Counted from the stretch's first letter, positions 36,211-45,191 are shown. The stretch is 64,000 bases of DNA from Candidatus Gastranaerophilales bacterium (GCA_944325785.1 CALVBN010000006.1:62001-126000), one strand, 5' to 3'. Translations and numbers: made by a program. The notes: generated by a model from the letters alone, not told the origin.

Positions 36211-36815
36211 AATTTTTCGGCGAGTTCCACAACTTTTTTATGTATATTCTCTATTGTATCAGAAGCATTGATAATTTTCACTCTATCCGGTTCTTTTTGT
36301 GCAATTTCTAAGTAGCCGTTTCTTACTCTGTTAAAAAAATCAATTCCAGCGGATTCCATTCTGTCTTTTGTATTCCCGACTCTTGAGAGCGAAGTTTCTA
36401 TATCTATATCAAAGACAAGCGTTAAATCCGGCTTAAGACCGCTTACGGCGATTTCATTCAGCATTATGATACGTTCAATATCCAGTCCGCGTCCGTAGCC
36501 TTGATAAGCAACGGTTGAATCAATATGTCTGTCGCAGAGAACAATTTTCCCTTCTTCTAAGGCGGGTTTAATTATACAGTCAACGTGCTGAGCTCTGTCT
36601 GCAAGAAAAAGAAAGGATTCACAGGTTGGAGAGACCGGGCCCTCGTAGTTTAAAAGTATTTCTCTTAACTTAACTCCAAGTCCTTTAGCGCCTGGTTCTC
36701 TGGTTAGAAGCGTTGATTTCCCTTCTGCACGCAGATATTCATCCAGAAGTTTTATCTGGGTGGTTTTTCCGCATCCGTCTGCGCCCTCAAATGTTATAAA
36801 TAATCCTCTCTTCAT
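36207..36815 (-). CDS. tmk: Thymidylate kinase
   Basis: The 202-residue kinase makes dTDP from dTMP. It has the P-loop GADGCGKTT (11-19), the TREPG motif (about 38-42) and [18 protein letters not shown], which carries the DR motif of the nucleotide site. The LID-region Arg is in [10 protein letters not shown]. Length is typical. Its stop overlaps the prfB start, and its start overlaps the upstream MNT gene stop by 4 bp, so the three form one unit. Confidence 0.95.
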   Translation of the reverse strand: MKRGLFITFEGADGCGKTTQIKLLDEYLRAEGKSTLLTREPGAKGLGVKLREILLNYEGPVSPTCESFLFLADRAQHVDCIIKPALEEGKIVLCDRHIDSTVAYQGYGRGLDIERIIMLNEIAVSGLKPDLTLVFDIDIETSLSRVGNTKDRMESAGIDFFNRVRNGYLEIAQKEPDRVKIINASDTIENIHKKVVELAEKL

Positions 36816-37105
36816 ACTAAAATGAAATCCTTTTCTATCAGTTTATAAAATTTTTCGTCTATCGAATAAAAATCGGCAAAATTTACAACAAACGGCAGGT
36901 CAGAGTTATCAAAAAGAAATTTTATAACTTCCAGTTTATCATATGGCATTTGGCTTTCGCCTTTTATAAGAATATCCAAATCAGAACTCTTTTCATAATT
37001 TCCTTTTACCCTTGAGCCGTAATAGAAAAATTGATATTCTGTTTGATAAGGTTCCAGTATTTTTTTTACGATAGTTTCTTCTTTAGGAGTCAGCCCCTTA
37101 ATCAT
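36812..37105 (-). CDS. MNT-type minimal nucleotidyltransferase
   Basis: The 97-residue protein has the pol-beta-like nucleotidyltransferase signature YGSRVKGNYEKSSDLDILI: Gly30-Ser31 and the metal-binding Asp42/Asp44. Such proteins normally pair with a HEPN toxin and act as the antitoxin by adding AMP to it. No HEPN gene is adjacent; upstream there is only a 23-codon ORF that overlaps its start, and downstream are tmk and prfB. It may be a remnant of a MNT/HEPN module captured in a housekeeping operon, or a solitary enzyme. Confidence 0.85.
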   Translation of the reverse strand: MIKGLTPKEETIVKKILEPYQTEYQFFYYGSRVKGNYEKSSDLDILIKGESQMPYDKLEVIKFLFDNSDLPFVVNFADFYSIDEKFYKLIEKDFILV

Positions 37106-37169
37106 TATATTGAATCCTGTGCTTAAAATATTTTTTTAACGCTTCTATATCTAAATCAATGTTTTCCAT
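37098..37169 (-). CDS. 23-residue ORF leading the MNT-tmk-prfB operon
   Basis: The minus strand reads MENIDLDIEALKKYFKHRIQ then YND and stop, overlapping the MNT start by 8 bp. A consensus-like promoter (TTGATA, 17 bp, TAAAAT) ends 6 nt before its ATG, so any leaderless transcript would begin on this codon. It could be a coupling leader peptide, a small protein, or the N-terminal stub of a lost HEPN partner. The predicted amphipathic helix fits all three. Confidence 0.5.
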   Translation of the reverse strand: MENIDLDIEALKKYFKHRIQYND

Positions 37170-37175
37170 AAACCT

Positions 37176-37204
37176 ATTTTACAGAAAATTCTGATATTTA
37201 TCAA
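37176..37204 (-). promoter_or_regulatory. Promoter of the MNT-tmk-prfB operon
   Basis: On the minus strand TTGATA (37199-37204) is separated by exactly 17 nt from TAAAAT (37176-37181), the best consensus match in the window. The -10 ends 6 nt before the ATG at 37169. Confidence 0.65.
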
Positions 37205-37208
37205 ATAT

Positions 37209-38351
37209 TTACAGCCCGATTTTCTGGTCGAGCTTGAAATGCTGTATTAGCTGGAATATAGAGACTAATTGATTAAATACCATTTTATATATGTTTTTAT
37301 CAAGTAATGTAGAATTCATTCCGCCGACTTCAAATAATCCCCTGCCGGAAGTAACAGAGCCTATATTGATACAGTGGTTTAAAAATATGTAAATGTAATC
37401 ATCTTTAAATACACAGTTTACGCCAAGAGCAAGAAAAACTGCCTGAATTGTTTTTATCCTTTCCATAAAAGAGGTTGTTAACAGGTATCTTGACTCTATC
37501 TGGCTGTCTGAAAAGACGTCAAAAAAGTTATTGAATTCCACATCTTCTAGAGTAACTTTTTCCAATTTGCGGGGTTTAGGATTAATCTTGGTTGTTATGC
37601 TGATACTGTTAAGACCTATTGACACTCCTTTTGCCCTCAAATTTCCATAAGTTCTTACCATTGGCGAAGTCAGAAAACTAATAATTTTATCGCTTATTAA
37701 AGCGGGATATTTTTTTTGTAATTCTTTAACTATATTTACCAGATAATCGTAGCTCGGGCGCTGTCTTACAACGGTTGAGCCTTCAAAATTTTTGTTCATT
37801 TTTATTTTCAATATAAGTCCGTTAAAATCCTCTATCTGTTCTGGCTTACTTTTACCGTTTCTATCTTCTTTTACATGCCATAACCTTGTTTCGCATAAAT
37901 ATACAGGAATATCTTTATACGTACCTGCAATATTATCATCGTCCTTTTTATATCTTGCATCATGGAATAATCCGTTTTCCTTTATCTCTTTTAAACTAAT
38001 CATTTCGGTCTGCGAAATCTTAAATTTTCCAAAAAGAGAAAAAATAGGGACAAGCAGATTTTCCTTTATTGTTTTTCGAAAATAAAGTTCAGTTTGCTTT
38101 AGTTTTGTCGCGCCAAATACAAATACAGGAACTGAAACTATTAAAATTAAAGCATATGCATTTGCAAACTTACCCGCCAGATATAATGCCAGTATAGATA
38201 TTCCAGTGGTGATAAAAGCTATTAAACCCCAAATATCATGTTGTCTCTTGCATTCAAGACGGAAATTCTCCATATTCTGCAATTTGGGTTTGATTTTGGC
38301 ATCATAAACCGCATCAAAATTTGCATAAATATCTTTTTGAGTATCAGTCAT
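37209..38351 (-). CDS. DUF3137-like membrane protein
   Basis: The 380-residue protein has a soluble N-terminus (YANFDAVYDAKIKPKLQNME), two adjacent transmembrane segments (about 42-85) and a large cytoplasmic domain. Sequence such as GTYKDIPVYLCETRLWHV and FNGLILKIKMNKNFEGSTVV recalls DUF3137 proteins, often found beside LemA. Function is unknown. It starts 12 bp after the LemA gene, with GAGGA as ribosome site, and is part of a three-gene cluster with a lipoprotein. The assignment is from pattern memory and context. Confidence 0.65.
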   Translation of the reverse strand: MTDTQKDIYANFDAVYDAKIKPKLQNMENFRLECKRQHDIWGLIAFITTGISILALYLAGKFANAYALILIVSVPVFVFGATKLKQTELYFRKTIKENLLVPIFSLFGKFKISQTEMISLKEIKENGLFHDARYKKDDDNIAGTYKDIPVYLCETRLWHVKEDRNGKSKPEQIEDFNGLILKIKMNKNFEGSTVVRQRPSYDYLVNIVKELQKKYPALISDKIISFLTSPMVRTYGNLRAKGVSIGLNSISITTKINPKPRKLEKVTLEDVEFNNFFDVFSDSQIESRYLLTTSFMERIKTIQAVFLALGVNCVFKDDYIYIFLNHCINIGSVTSGRGLFEVGGMNSTLLDKNIYKMVFNQLVSIFQLIQHFKLDQKIGL

Positions 38352-38363
38352 CTTATCCTCATA

Positions 38364-38936
38364 TTATTTCAAGAAATCTGATGCGTTTACCGGTTGTCTT
38401 TCCTGCTCTGTTGCTTTAAAGAAATCAACGGCTTTAACATTTATCATTCTTGCAATTAAGGATGAAGGGAATATTTCAACGGCGTTTTTAAGTTCGTTAG
38501 CAGCAGAGTTATAAAATCTTCTTGCGGCGGAAATATGTTCTTCTACTTCGTTATAAGTCTGCATAGCTGTTATCATTGTCTGGTCAGCTTTAACCTGCGG
38601 ATAATTTTCAACAGCAATCATAAGCTGTCCCATTTTATCAGCAATTTGACCATCCAGAGCAATTTTTCTGTCAATATTTTCAAAATTTGTCGGAAGTCCC
38701 ATAACTTGTGTTCTGAGTTTGGTAACTTCTTCCATCAAACCGCGTTCGTGATCCATATATTTTTGTGCAATTGTTAAAATATTCGGTATCAGGTCATATC
38801 TTTTCTTAAGCTGAACATCAATAGAAGAAAAAGCTTCCATCGCCTTGTTTCTTTTTTGAATAAGCGAAGCATATATACTATATACCCATAAGCAGATAAC
38901 TACTGCAGCTGCTGCTAAAATTGCTGTTGAATTCAT
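38364..38936 (-). CDS. LemA family protein
   Basis: Starting at the ATG at 38936, which has GGAG seven nucleotides upstream, the protein has 190 residues, the usual LemA length. An in-frame start at 39002 would add 22 residues without a ribosome site. The N-terminal segment is a membrane helix (ILAAAAVVICLWVYSIYASL), followed by RNKAMEAFSSIDVQLKKRYD and LIPNILTIAQKYMDHE, the LemA hallmark, and ENYPQVKAD later. LemA proteins have helical bundles exposed at the membrane; their function is poorly known. It is clustered with DUF3137 and a lipoprotein. Confidence 0.9.
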   Translation of the reverse strand: MNSTAILAAAAVVICLWVYSIYASLIQKRNKAMEAFSSIDVQLKKRYDLIPNILTIAQKYMDHERGLMEEVTKLRTQVMGLPTNFENIDRKIALDGQIADKMGQLMIAVENYPQVKADQTMITAMQTYNEVEEHISAARRFYNSAANELKNAVEIFPSSLIARMINVKAVDFFKATEQERQPVNASDFLK

Positions 38937-39038
38937 TGTAAATCTCCATATTACGTAATAACCAACCAAAAGCATATAACTTTTTCTGCCGGCTGATAAC
39001 ATCTAAACAGAGTATTTTTATATGATTCGGATTGAATT

Positions 39039-39740
39039 TTAAAAACCGATATCTTCTTTTGACTTGCTGAAAACCCATAGAAGCAAAATAATGACACCCG
39101 CCAAAGACATAATCATAGCTAAGGCTGAAAAGTCAAATTTTTCGTATTCTAACGTTACGTCTACGGGTTGATCTGAAACCAGATTCCAATAATATACGTT
39201 ATTATCGAGAACTTTTACCGCATTATGCCTTACAGCCTTATAAGGAATTTTTATTGTCAGATCCATTTGCGGTGCAGGAATTTCTTGTTCTGCATTGTCT
39301 ATGCCCATAGGTGCAAAAGCGTTTTTGATATCTTGATTGTTATAATAAAAATGTATTTTATATCTGGATTTTATAAACCCTTTTTCAATGCTTATGGGCT
39401 GCTGAAGATCTTTGACAAATTCTTTTGTTAGATTCTGCGGTAAATCCATTAAATCAATATTTTTTTTGCTGACGGTTATGCCTGTGTATCCGTCTTTATT
39501 ATATTCTTGAACATCAAAACCGTTTTTCTTGTATTCGGAGGCGGTTTGCGTATAGGCTGTCTGCCATTTTTCATTAAAAGCAGGATCTTTGGTCTGGAAA
39601 AACTGCACATTAAAAGCTTCTGTTTCATTAAGATTTACTTTATCTTTTTTATTGATTTCATAATTATAAGAATACCTTACGCATCCTGTGCAAAAGTATG
39701 CCAGTGTACAAATCATAAATAATAATAAAGCTTTTTTCAT
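39039..39740 (-). CDS. Lipoprotein with a C-terminal membrane anchor (LppM/DUF3153-like architecture)
   Basis: The 233-residue protein has a signal peptide ending CTGC (lipobox-like, Cys20) and a long beta-rich extracytoplasmic domain. One C-terminal transmembrane segment (about 206-224, ALAMIMSLAGVIILLLWVF) is followed by a short basic-acidic tail. Signal, beta-domain and C-terminal anchor resemble LppM/DUF3153 proteins, which often have WNL before the anchor; here YYWNLVSDQPVDVTLEYE. A GAGGTGA ribosome site precedes the ATG. It lies upstream of lemA and the DUF3137 gene, so the three may form one envelope complex. Confidence 0.65.
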   Translation of the reverse strand: MKKALLLFMICTLAYFCTGCVRYSYNYEINKKDKVNLNETEAFNVQFFQTKDPAFNEKWQTAYTQTASEYKKNGFDVQEYNKDGYTGITVSKKNIDLMDLPQNLTKEFVKDLQQPISIEKGFIKSRYKIHFYYNNQDIKNAFAPMGIDNAEQEIPAPQMDLTIKIPYKAVRHNAVKVLDNNVYYWNLVSDQPVDVTLEYEKFDFSALAMIMSLAGVIILLLWVFSKSKEDIGF

Positions 39741-39755
39741 AAATCACCTCACAAT

Positions 39756-41717
39756 TTAGTATACATTGCCGTAGACCCAGTATGTGCGCAGAACCTTTTT
39801 GACATAATTCTTGGTTTCCGGATAAGGTATCTGTTCAACAAATTCGTCAGTATCATTATATATCAATTTGGAGAACCAATTTGTTACGGAGCCTATACCG
39901 CCGTTGTAGGCTGTTATTGCGTAAAGGTCTTTGTTGCCCAGCATCCGTTTCAAGCTTGTGTAATACATGCTTCCTGCTGTTATGTTTGCGGTTTCTGCAT
40001 TTAAATTAGACGGAAGGTTGTGTTTTTTTACAACTTCATTGTATGTAGCCGGCATTAACTGCATCAGCCCGGTTGCTCCGACTCCGCTTTTTGCCAGAGG
40101 ATTAAAGTGACTTTCTTCCTTAATAATGGCTTCAAGAATAATCGGATTGTTGTCGCCTTTTACCTTATCAACTATTTCATAATAATGCATCGGGTAAACA
40201 AGGCGCCATCTTAAATCTTCGAAAGGAGGCTTAACTTCAAGCTCATCCATTGCGTTTCTTGCAAGAACTGCAGAGATTGTATAATTCCCTTTTTCATATG
40301 CTATCCAGCTTTGTATGAATTTGTCTTTTTTGCACAGTTCTTCAACAAGATCGTAATCCTTTAAATATGCAAGATTTACTACCAGATTATGATCCAGAGA
40401 TTTTTTATAAGGAAAAACAACCGGTTTTTCATTAAGCTCTAAAAACGGCAGAGTTCCGTCATCTTTGAAAAGGTTGTAATTTGCCCTATAGGCATAATAT
40501 GTATCCGGATAATCATTAACAACTTTTTTGTAGTAATTATTTGCGCTTTCATAATGTTTGAGTTTAAACGCTATTTTCCCCATAAAATAAGTAACAGCAG
40601 GGGTGGATTTTACATTAGGGAATTTTTTCAGATGCAAAAATCCGAGCCGCTGGGCGTCATAATATTTTTTCTGCAGGTATTTTGTTATAAAAATATTGTA
40701 TAAAGAATCTGCGGAAAACTGTCCGCTAGGATATTTTTCATACAATGTTCTGAAGCAGGCTTCTTTGATATTATCTCCTGCGACTTCACTGCAGTTTAGG
40801 TATGAAACATAATCTGCACCGGTTGAATTAAGCCCCATATTATTGAGTTTTACGATACCGTCTTTTCTTGTGGGGAATGTTGCAATGTAATTGTCGATAA
40901 CTTCATACACATCAGCCGGTTCAGTATTTGCGGAATGTTGTTTTAAGCCGAGTTCGGTATAATAATTCCCTTTGTCTTTGTTTCCTAGTTTGTATTCGTT
41001 TTTAGCAAAGTCAGACCAGCTTTCTGCAAGAGTTGTTTTGTTTAAAAAATCTTTTGCTTTATCAAAATCGCCGTTCGCATAATATGCTTTTGCTATCATT
41101 AAGTTATCGTAGTTGGTAAGCTTTGGTTCCAGTTTTTTTATTTCATCAATAGATTTTAAAGCAAACCTTCCGTCGGGAGATTTTTCTATATAGGTTTTAA
41201 AATGTATTAAAGCCCTTTCTTGGGATTTTGCCAGCCGTTTGGGGTTTTGGGGCGGGTTTGCAAGTTCAATCAAGCCGAGATAATATTCTGATGCTATAGC
41301 GTAGTCGCTTGAAGGATATTTTTTGATTATTCTTTTAAAATGTTTTTTCGCCCTTTTATCTTGTTGTTCAAACATCAAATTCGCCATGTTGTATTCGCTT
41401 ATGGGAACAATAGACGATTTTGAGTTTGATTTTACTATGCGGTTATATTTTTTCACGGCAAGTTCCGGCTTCCCCATATTAGTAGCGCATCTTGCCTGCC
41501 TAAAAAGAGCCGGCGGTTTTAAGGATGAGCCTGACGGGACTTTACCGAAGCTTTGGTATGCCTTTTCATAATCGTTTGCTTTGTATTCATCTAATGCTGC
41601 AGAGTAACTCTCAACGCCTCTTGACTCTGCAGATGTATGATTGTATACAAAGTAGCCTGTTGTAAATATTGCTAAGAATATTACTATATATAAATCGTAT
41701 TTTTTTCTTCTTCTCAT
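39756..41717 (-). CDS. Lytic transglycosylase (Slt70-like) with TPR superhelix
   Basis: The 653-residue protein has an N-terminal anchor (about 8-25), then about 480 residues of TPR/helical repeats. Examples are DEYKANDYEKAYQSFGKVPS and AVKKYNRIVKS. A C-terminal SLT domain (about 515-645) follows, with catalytic Glu near 535 in EAIIKEESHFNP, then ATGLMQLMPATY and ITAYNGGIGSV. It cleaves peptidoglycan glycan strands to 1,6-anhydro products in the periplasm, for cell-wall turnover. Ribosome site GGAAGAG. Its SLT domain may supply anhydro-sugars to the recycling enzymes, including the NagA-like protein at 51.8 kb. Confidence 0.92.
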   Translation of the reverse strand: MRRRKKYDLYIVIFLAIFTTGYFVYNHTSAESRGVESYSAALDEYKANDYEKAYQSFGKVPSGSSLKPPALFRQARCATNMGKPELAVKKYNRIVKSNSKSSIVPISEYNMANLMFEQQDKRAKKHFKRIIKKYPSSDYAIASEYYLGLIELANPPQNPKRLAKSQERALIHFKTYIEKSPDGRFALKSIDEIKKLEPKLTNYDNLMIAKAYYANGDFDKAKDFLNKTTLAESWSDFAKNEYKLGNKDKGNYYTELGLKQHSANTEPADVYEVIDNYIATFPTRKDGIVKLNNMGLNSTGADYVSYLNCSEVAGDNIKEACFRTLYEKYPSGQFSADSLYNIFITKYLQKKYYDAQRLGFLHLKKFPNVKSTPAVTYFMGKIAFKLKHYESANNYYKKVVNDYPDTYYAYRANYNLFKDDGTLPFLELNEKPVVFPYKKSLDHNLVVNLAYLKDYDLVEELCKKDKFIQSWIAYEKGNYTISAVLARNAMDELEVKPPFEDLRWRLVYPMHYYEIVDKVKGDNNPIILEAIIKEESHFNPLAKSGVGATGLMQLMPATYNEVVKKHNLPSNLNAETANITAGSMYYTSLKRMLGNKDLYAITAYNGGIGSVTNWFSKLIYNDTDEFVEQIPYPETKNYVKKVLRTYWVYGNVY

Positions 41718-41848
41718 TCAAACTCTTCCCAACTATTGATTAACCCTATTAAAGACCAAAAGAACAGAGTCTTTATAATATTAATATTTTAATATAGAAA
41801 CATGCAAAAGAAAAATTCTGTAATAAAAAATTACATAATGTCATCAGA

Positions 41849-41877
41849 AAAGCGGATTATAGAAGATAATCCGCTTT
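41849..41877 (-). terminator. Terminator of the serpin-like gene
   Basis: AAAGCGGATTAT (41849-41860) pairs with ATAATCCGCTTT (41866-41877) around AGAAG, nine nucleotides past the stop at 41887. The upstream A-rich flank gives T-rich sequence on the minus strand. Confidence 0.75.
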
Positions 41878-41886
41878 CATCCGATA

Positions 41887-42897
41887 CTATTGAAAATTCT
41901 TTATATCGTATACTCTTAATGCGAAATACGGTTTTGCTTTTCCTTTTTCTTTCAGAAATACAACAAATGTATCATCAAAAAAGAACTGGCGTGGTTCTGA
42001 AGGAGGAAGTAATGCAGTCATCATAGCGGTAATTGCTGCTTCACTTTTGAGCTTTACGCCGGTATTATTCATTTCAAACTTAATAGTTTCCAGCGCTTGT
42101 TCTATTACAAGATTTGTTCCTTTTATTCTCTTTCCGGTAACTTCATCAAAAGATTTTTCTTCAAAGAATTTAAGATTTGGAACTTTTAGCTCATCCGCTT
42201 CATTGAATTTTACGTCGCCTTCATATGCCTGTTGTTTTTTCAACATATCTGAATATATGTAGTTAAACGTTTTTGTTGTGGCTGTTTTGTACAAATATAC
42301 TTCGTCTTTGCTGTTTGTATCAAGAACGACAGCGAAATCAGAAGGATTGTTATAGAAGAGAACTTTAACACCATCGTCGAGCGCTTTGTCAGAATTATTA
42401 TCGATGCCGAAAAATTCTGCTTCTGTATCTCTGAACACAGATTGTCCGAGTTTGTCAAAAGGGTTAACAAATTCAAAGTCTTTTTTGAGCATTGCATATA
42501 CAATAAATCTGTTTTTAGCAGGAGTTAAGTCCAGCTGATCAAGAAGATCACTGGTTTCTTTGAATTTCCTTTTAATTGCTTTTGCGATAACCTTCTTTGT
42601 ATTCTTCTTAATTTTGCCTACATATTTGTAGTAGCATTTTTCATTGAGCTGATCGACAGTAAAATCCTGTTTATTAAGCTCATTGACTATTACAGGTGTT
42701 CCGCCGGGGAATTTAATCTGGGTGAAGGCAATTTTGTCCATAAAGTCATTCCATACAATCTGGAATGTTCCGACCCAGACCCTGTCCTGTACGTTTGTTT
42801 TGCTCTGCATTGTAGGCAGTACGTCAATATTGCCGGATGCCATTGCAGGCGTCAACATTAATAAAGTTGTAAATAAAGATATAATTAGTTTTTTCAT
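41887..42897 (-). CDS. Secreted serpin-like protein
   Basis: The 336-residue protein has a clean signal peptide (MKKLIISLFTTLLMLTPAMA). Its C-terminus follows serpin order: a strand-5A-like segment IEQALETIKFEMNNTG, hinge-like KSEAAIT (about 284-290) and a loop TAMMTALLPPSEP. QFFFDDTFVVFL and a final PYFALRVYDI strand come last. The FFFDDTFVVFL segment fits the serpin signature except for Asp where a basic or polar residue is usual. KVPNLKFF recalls the serpin s2C/s6A strand (LPKF). Serpins are suicide inhibitors of serine proteases; the loop would be the bait. The hinge Gly is replaced by Lys, which could impair insertion. Family is inferred by eye, not by search. Confidence 0.6.
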   Translation of the reverse strand: MKKLIISLFTTLLMLTPAMASGNIDVLPTMQSKTNVQDRVWVGTFQIVWNDFMDKIAFTQIKFPGGTPVIVNELNKQDFTVDQLNEKCYYKYVGKIKKNTKKVIAKAIKRKFKETSDLLDQLDLTPAKNRFIVYAMLKKDFEFVNPFDKLGQSVFRDTEAEFFGIDNNSDKALDDGVKVLFYNNPSDFAVVLDTNSKDEVYLYKTATTKTFNYIYSDMLKKQQAYEGDVKFNEADELKVPNLKFFEEKSFDEVTGKRIKGTNLVIEQALETIKFEMNNTGVKLKSEAAITAMMTALLPPSEPRQFFFDDTFVVFLKEKGKAKPYFALRVYDIKNFQ

Positions 42898-42906
42898 AAT
42901 ACGAGA

Positions 42907-42952
42907 ATTTTAGCAGGAACATTTTAAGAAAACAATCCTTTTATGATAGTAT
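42907..42952. promoter_or_regulatory. Divergent -10 boxes between the serpin-like and aminotransferase genes
   Basis: On the minus strand TAAAAT (42907-42912) ends 9 nt before the ATG at 42897. On the plus strand TAGTAT (42947-42952) ends 6 nt before the ATG at 42959. Neither gene has a ribosome site, so both may be leaderless. Confidence 0.4.
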
Positions 42953-42958
42953 ATTTTT

Positions 42959-44038
42959 ATGAGAATAGCTGGTTTTAAAATTGAAGAATGGATGAATAAA
43001 TACAGTAATGACGCTGTATTTGATTTAACTACCACATGCATTTCTCCTTTGAGCATAAATGAACTTCCTTTTTCAAAAGAAATTTTTGATGTAAAACTGG
43101 GCTACGGCGATATAGAGGGTTCTTTGAGATTAAAAAATGCCATAAAATCACTTTATACCAATCAGGAAACAAACAATATAACAGTAACCCACGGGGCAAT
43201 AGGCGCCAACCAGCTAGTGTTTTTGTCGCTTCTTGAAAGAGGGGACGAAGTTGTATCAGTTGTTCCTGCATATCAACAGCATTATTCAATACCGGAGGCT
43301 CTGGGATGCGGGGTAAAGCTTTATTTTTTGAAAGAAGAAAACAACTGGCTTCCTGACTTTGAAGAACTCGATAAAGCAATCACTTCCAAAACAAAACTCC
43401 TTTGTATAAACAATCCTAACAATCCGACAGGCGCAGTTATACCGGATGATATGCTTAATGAGATTGTAAAGATAGCTGAGAGAAAAAATGTCTGGATACT
43501 TTCAGATGAAGTATACAGGGGATTAAACTTAACAGGGAACCCTTATTCTCAATCTATTGCGGATATTTATGAAAAGGGAATTTCTGTCGGAAGTATGTCA
43601 AAAACTTATTCTCTCCCGGGGCTTCGTGTCGGATGGATTGCGGGAAGAGCCGATTTAATTAATGAAATAAATCACCAGAGGCAGTATAATACAATAAGCG
43701 TAAGTATTCTGGATGATTACTTCGCGTCAGTTGCACTTGAAAACAGGGATTTTATTGCAGAAAGAAATTTTAAGATTATGCGTCAAGGGCGGAGTATACT
43801 AAAAAACTGGCTTGAAGAAAACATCCGTTACAGATGTGTTCTTCCCTCCGGCGGGACAACGGTTTTGTTGAAATACAATTTTGATATTCCATCGCGCGAC
43901 TTCTGTCTTAATCTCCAGAAAAAGACGGGTGTTGCTCTTCTTCCCGGCGAAACAATGGAGATGGAAGGGTATGTAAGACTCGGGTACTGCGCCGATAATC
44001 TCAAGCCTGCACTTGAAAGGCTCAGCGGATATTATTAG
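42959..44038 (+). CDS. PLP-dependent class I/II aminotransferase
   Basis: The 359-residue enzyme has the fold-type I pattern: LGYGDIEGSLRLKNAIKSLY, THGAIGANQLVFLSLL, NNPNNPTGAVIP (Asn-Pro loop), ILSDEVYRGL (cofactor Asp) and SMSKTYSLPGLRVGW with the Schiff-base Lys. RLGYCADN near the end holds the carboxylate-binding Arg. It should move an amino group between amino and keto acids. The substrate is unknown; some relatives are in specialised-metabolite or capreomycidine-type clusters. It converges on the next gene with a 2-bp gap and no terminator. Confidence 0.9.
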   Translation: MRIAGFKIEEWMNKYSNDAVFDLTTTCISPLSINELPFSKEIFDVKLGYGDIEGSLRLKNAIKSLYTNQETNNITVTHGAIGANQLVFLSLLERGDEVVSVVPAYQQHYSIPEALGCGVKLYFLKEENNWLPDFEELDKAITSKTKLLCINNPNNPTGAVIPDDMLNEIVKIAERKNVWILSDEVYRGLNLTGNPYSQSIADIYEKGISVGSMSKTYSLPGLRVGWIAGRADLINEINHQRQYNTISVSILDDYFASVALENRDFIAERNFKIMRQGRSILKNWLEENIRYRCVLPSGGTTVLLKYNFDIPSRDFCLNLQKKTGVALLPGETMEMEGYVRLGYCADNLKPALERLSGYY

Positions 44039-44040
44039 TC

Positions 44041-45033
44041 CTATGAGCTTCCCCAATCAAATACAGAACTGATTGCATCATCAATTAATGACTGTATTGA
44101 CTGAATTTCCGTGTTAATGGACTCAAGCTCTGTTGAGAGGTTATCCATATCAATATCCAGATAATTTTCTTTTTCGCTGATTCTTTCTTTTTCGGCATTA
44201 TACCAGGCAGTAATTTCTTCTCTTACATCAGAATCCGTACGTTCCTGTACAAGCCCTGCTGTTGTAAAGTAAGTCAATGAGGTTCCAGGCTCATAAGTGC
44301 CTTCAGACCCTACGGATGCAAGCTGGAAAGTTCCGCTGACAATTGCGTCGCTGACATAATCATCATTGGTTTGCATTTCCTTGTTATATTCTGTAGTCCA
44401 TCCGTTTGCTGCGGCTGCAGAGAATATCGGATAATAGAAATCAACAAGACTTTGTATTTTCTCTGTTGTCGCATCTGAGGTATCAATTGTTACATTTTCT
44501 TCCGTTACCTCTCCGGTAAGTGTGTTTGTCATATCAAACGTTCCGGTGGACTGCACTTTTTCATTATCAATAACTGTCTGGAATTGGTCGGCAGTAAAAC
44601 CAGGGAGCAATGCTGCCATAATTTCAGCAATCTTATCAACTGAAAAAGTTCCTCCCTGCCCGTCAGAGTTCATAATAGACGATCCGAGGACGGATGTGAT
44701 GGCGTTTGCGTAAGTATCGCTCATGACAACCTGACCTTTGTAATCGGTCAAAATCATAGAATTTTCATCTTTTAACGGCTGTGTTCCGCTTAAAATTGCG
44801 CTGTAATTATTGCCATATCCCATTAAGTAATTGTAATTAATCTTGTTATACTGCCCGTTTGCATAGTAAGAAATCTGTTTTGACTGCAGTTTGCTGTAAT
44901 ATTCTTGAGAAAGCTGTGTCTGTTCTCTGGTGAGCGCCATCTTTTGCATTGAATCAATAGAGATGCCGTACTCGCAATCAGCTTTGCGTGCGGTAAGTGT
45001 TAATAATCTGATTTGTGAACAGGCTAATCCCAT
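44041..45033 (-). CDS. Coiled-coil hypothetical protein
   Basis: The 330-residue protein starts MGLACSQIRLLTLTARKADC, which is neither a signal peptide nor a membrane anchor. A helical segment (SIDSMQKMALTREQTQLSQE) and YYSKLQSKQISYYANGQYN follow. The middle is Ser/Thr/Asp-rich. The end is a strong coiled coil (about 270-330, with heptads in DNLSTELESINTEIQSIQS). I recall similar N-termini from gut Gastranaerophilales genomes, but know no function. The extended coil plus a small Cys-containing N-terminus suggests a filament or scaffold. Ribosome site AAGGAAAG. Confidence 0.7.
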   Translation of the reverse strand: MGLACSQIRLLTLTARKADCEYGISIDSMQKMALTREQTQLSQEYYSKLQSKQISYYANGQYNKINYNYLMGYGNNYSAILSGTQPLKDENSMILTDYKGQVVMSDTYANAITSVLGSSIMNSDGQGGTFSVDKIAEIMAALLPGFTADQFQTVIDNEKVQSTGTFDMTNTLTGEVTEENVTIDTSDATTEKIQSLVDFYYPIFSAAAANGWTTEYNKEMQTNDDYVSDAIVSGTFQLASVGSEGTYEPGTSLTYFTTAGLVQERTDSDVREEITAWYNAEKERISEKENYLDIDMDNLSTELESINTEIQSIQSLIDDAISSVFDWGSS

Positions 45034-45191
45034 TTGTGCTTTCCTTTATTTTGTCCCTTTTACATGTATATCGGCATTTTTCGCCAAAACTTTAGGATTT
45101 TTAAGAAAAATTTTACATTTCTTTACATTAGGGCAATTTTGTTTAATATTTTGTTTTATACATGTTAGAAGTACTAGTGTTAGGAGTTCGT

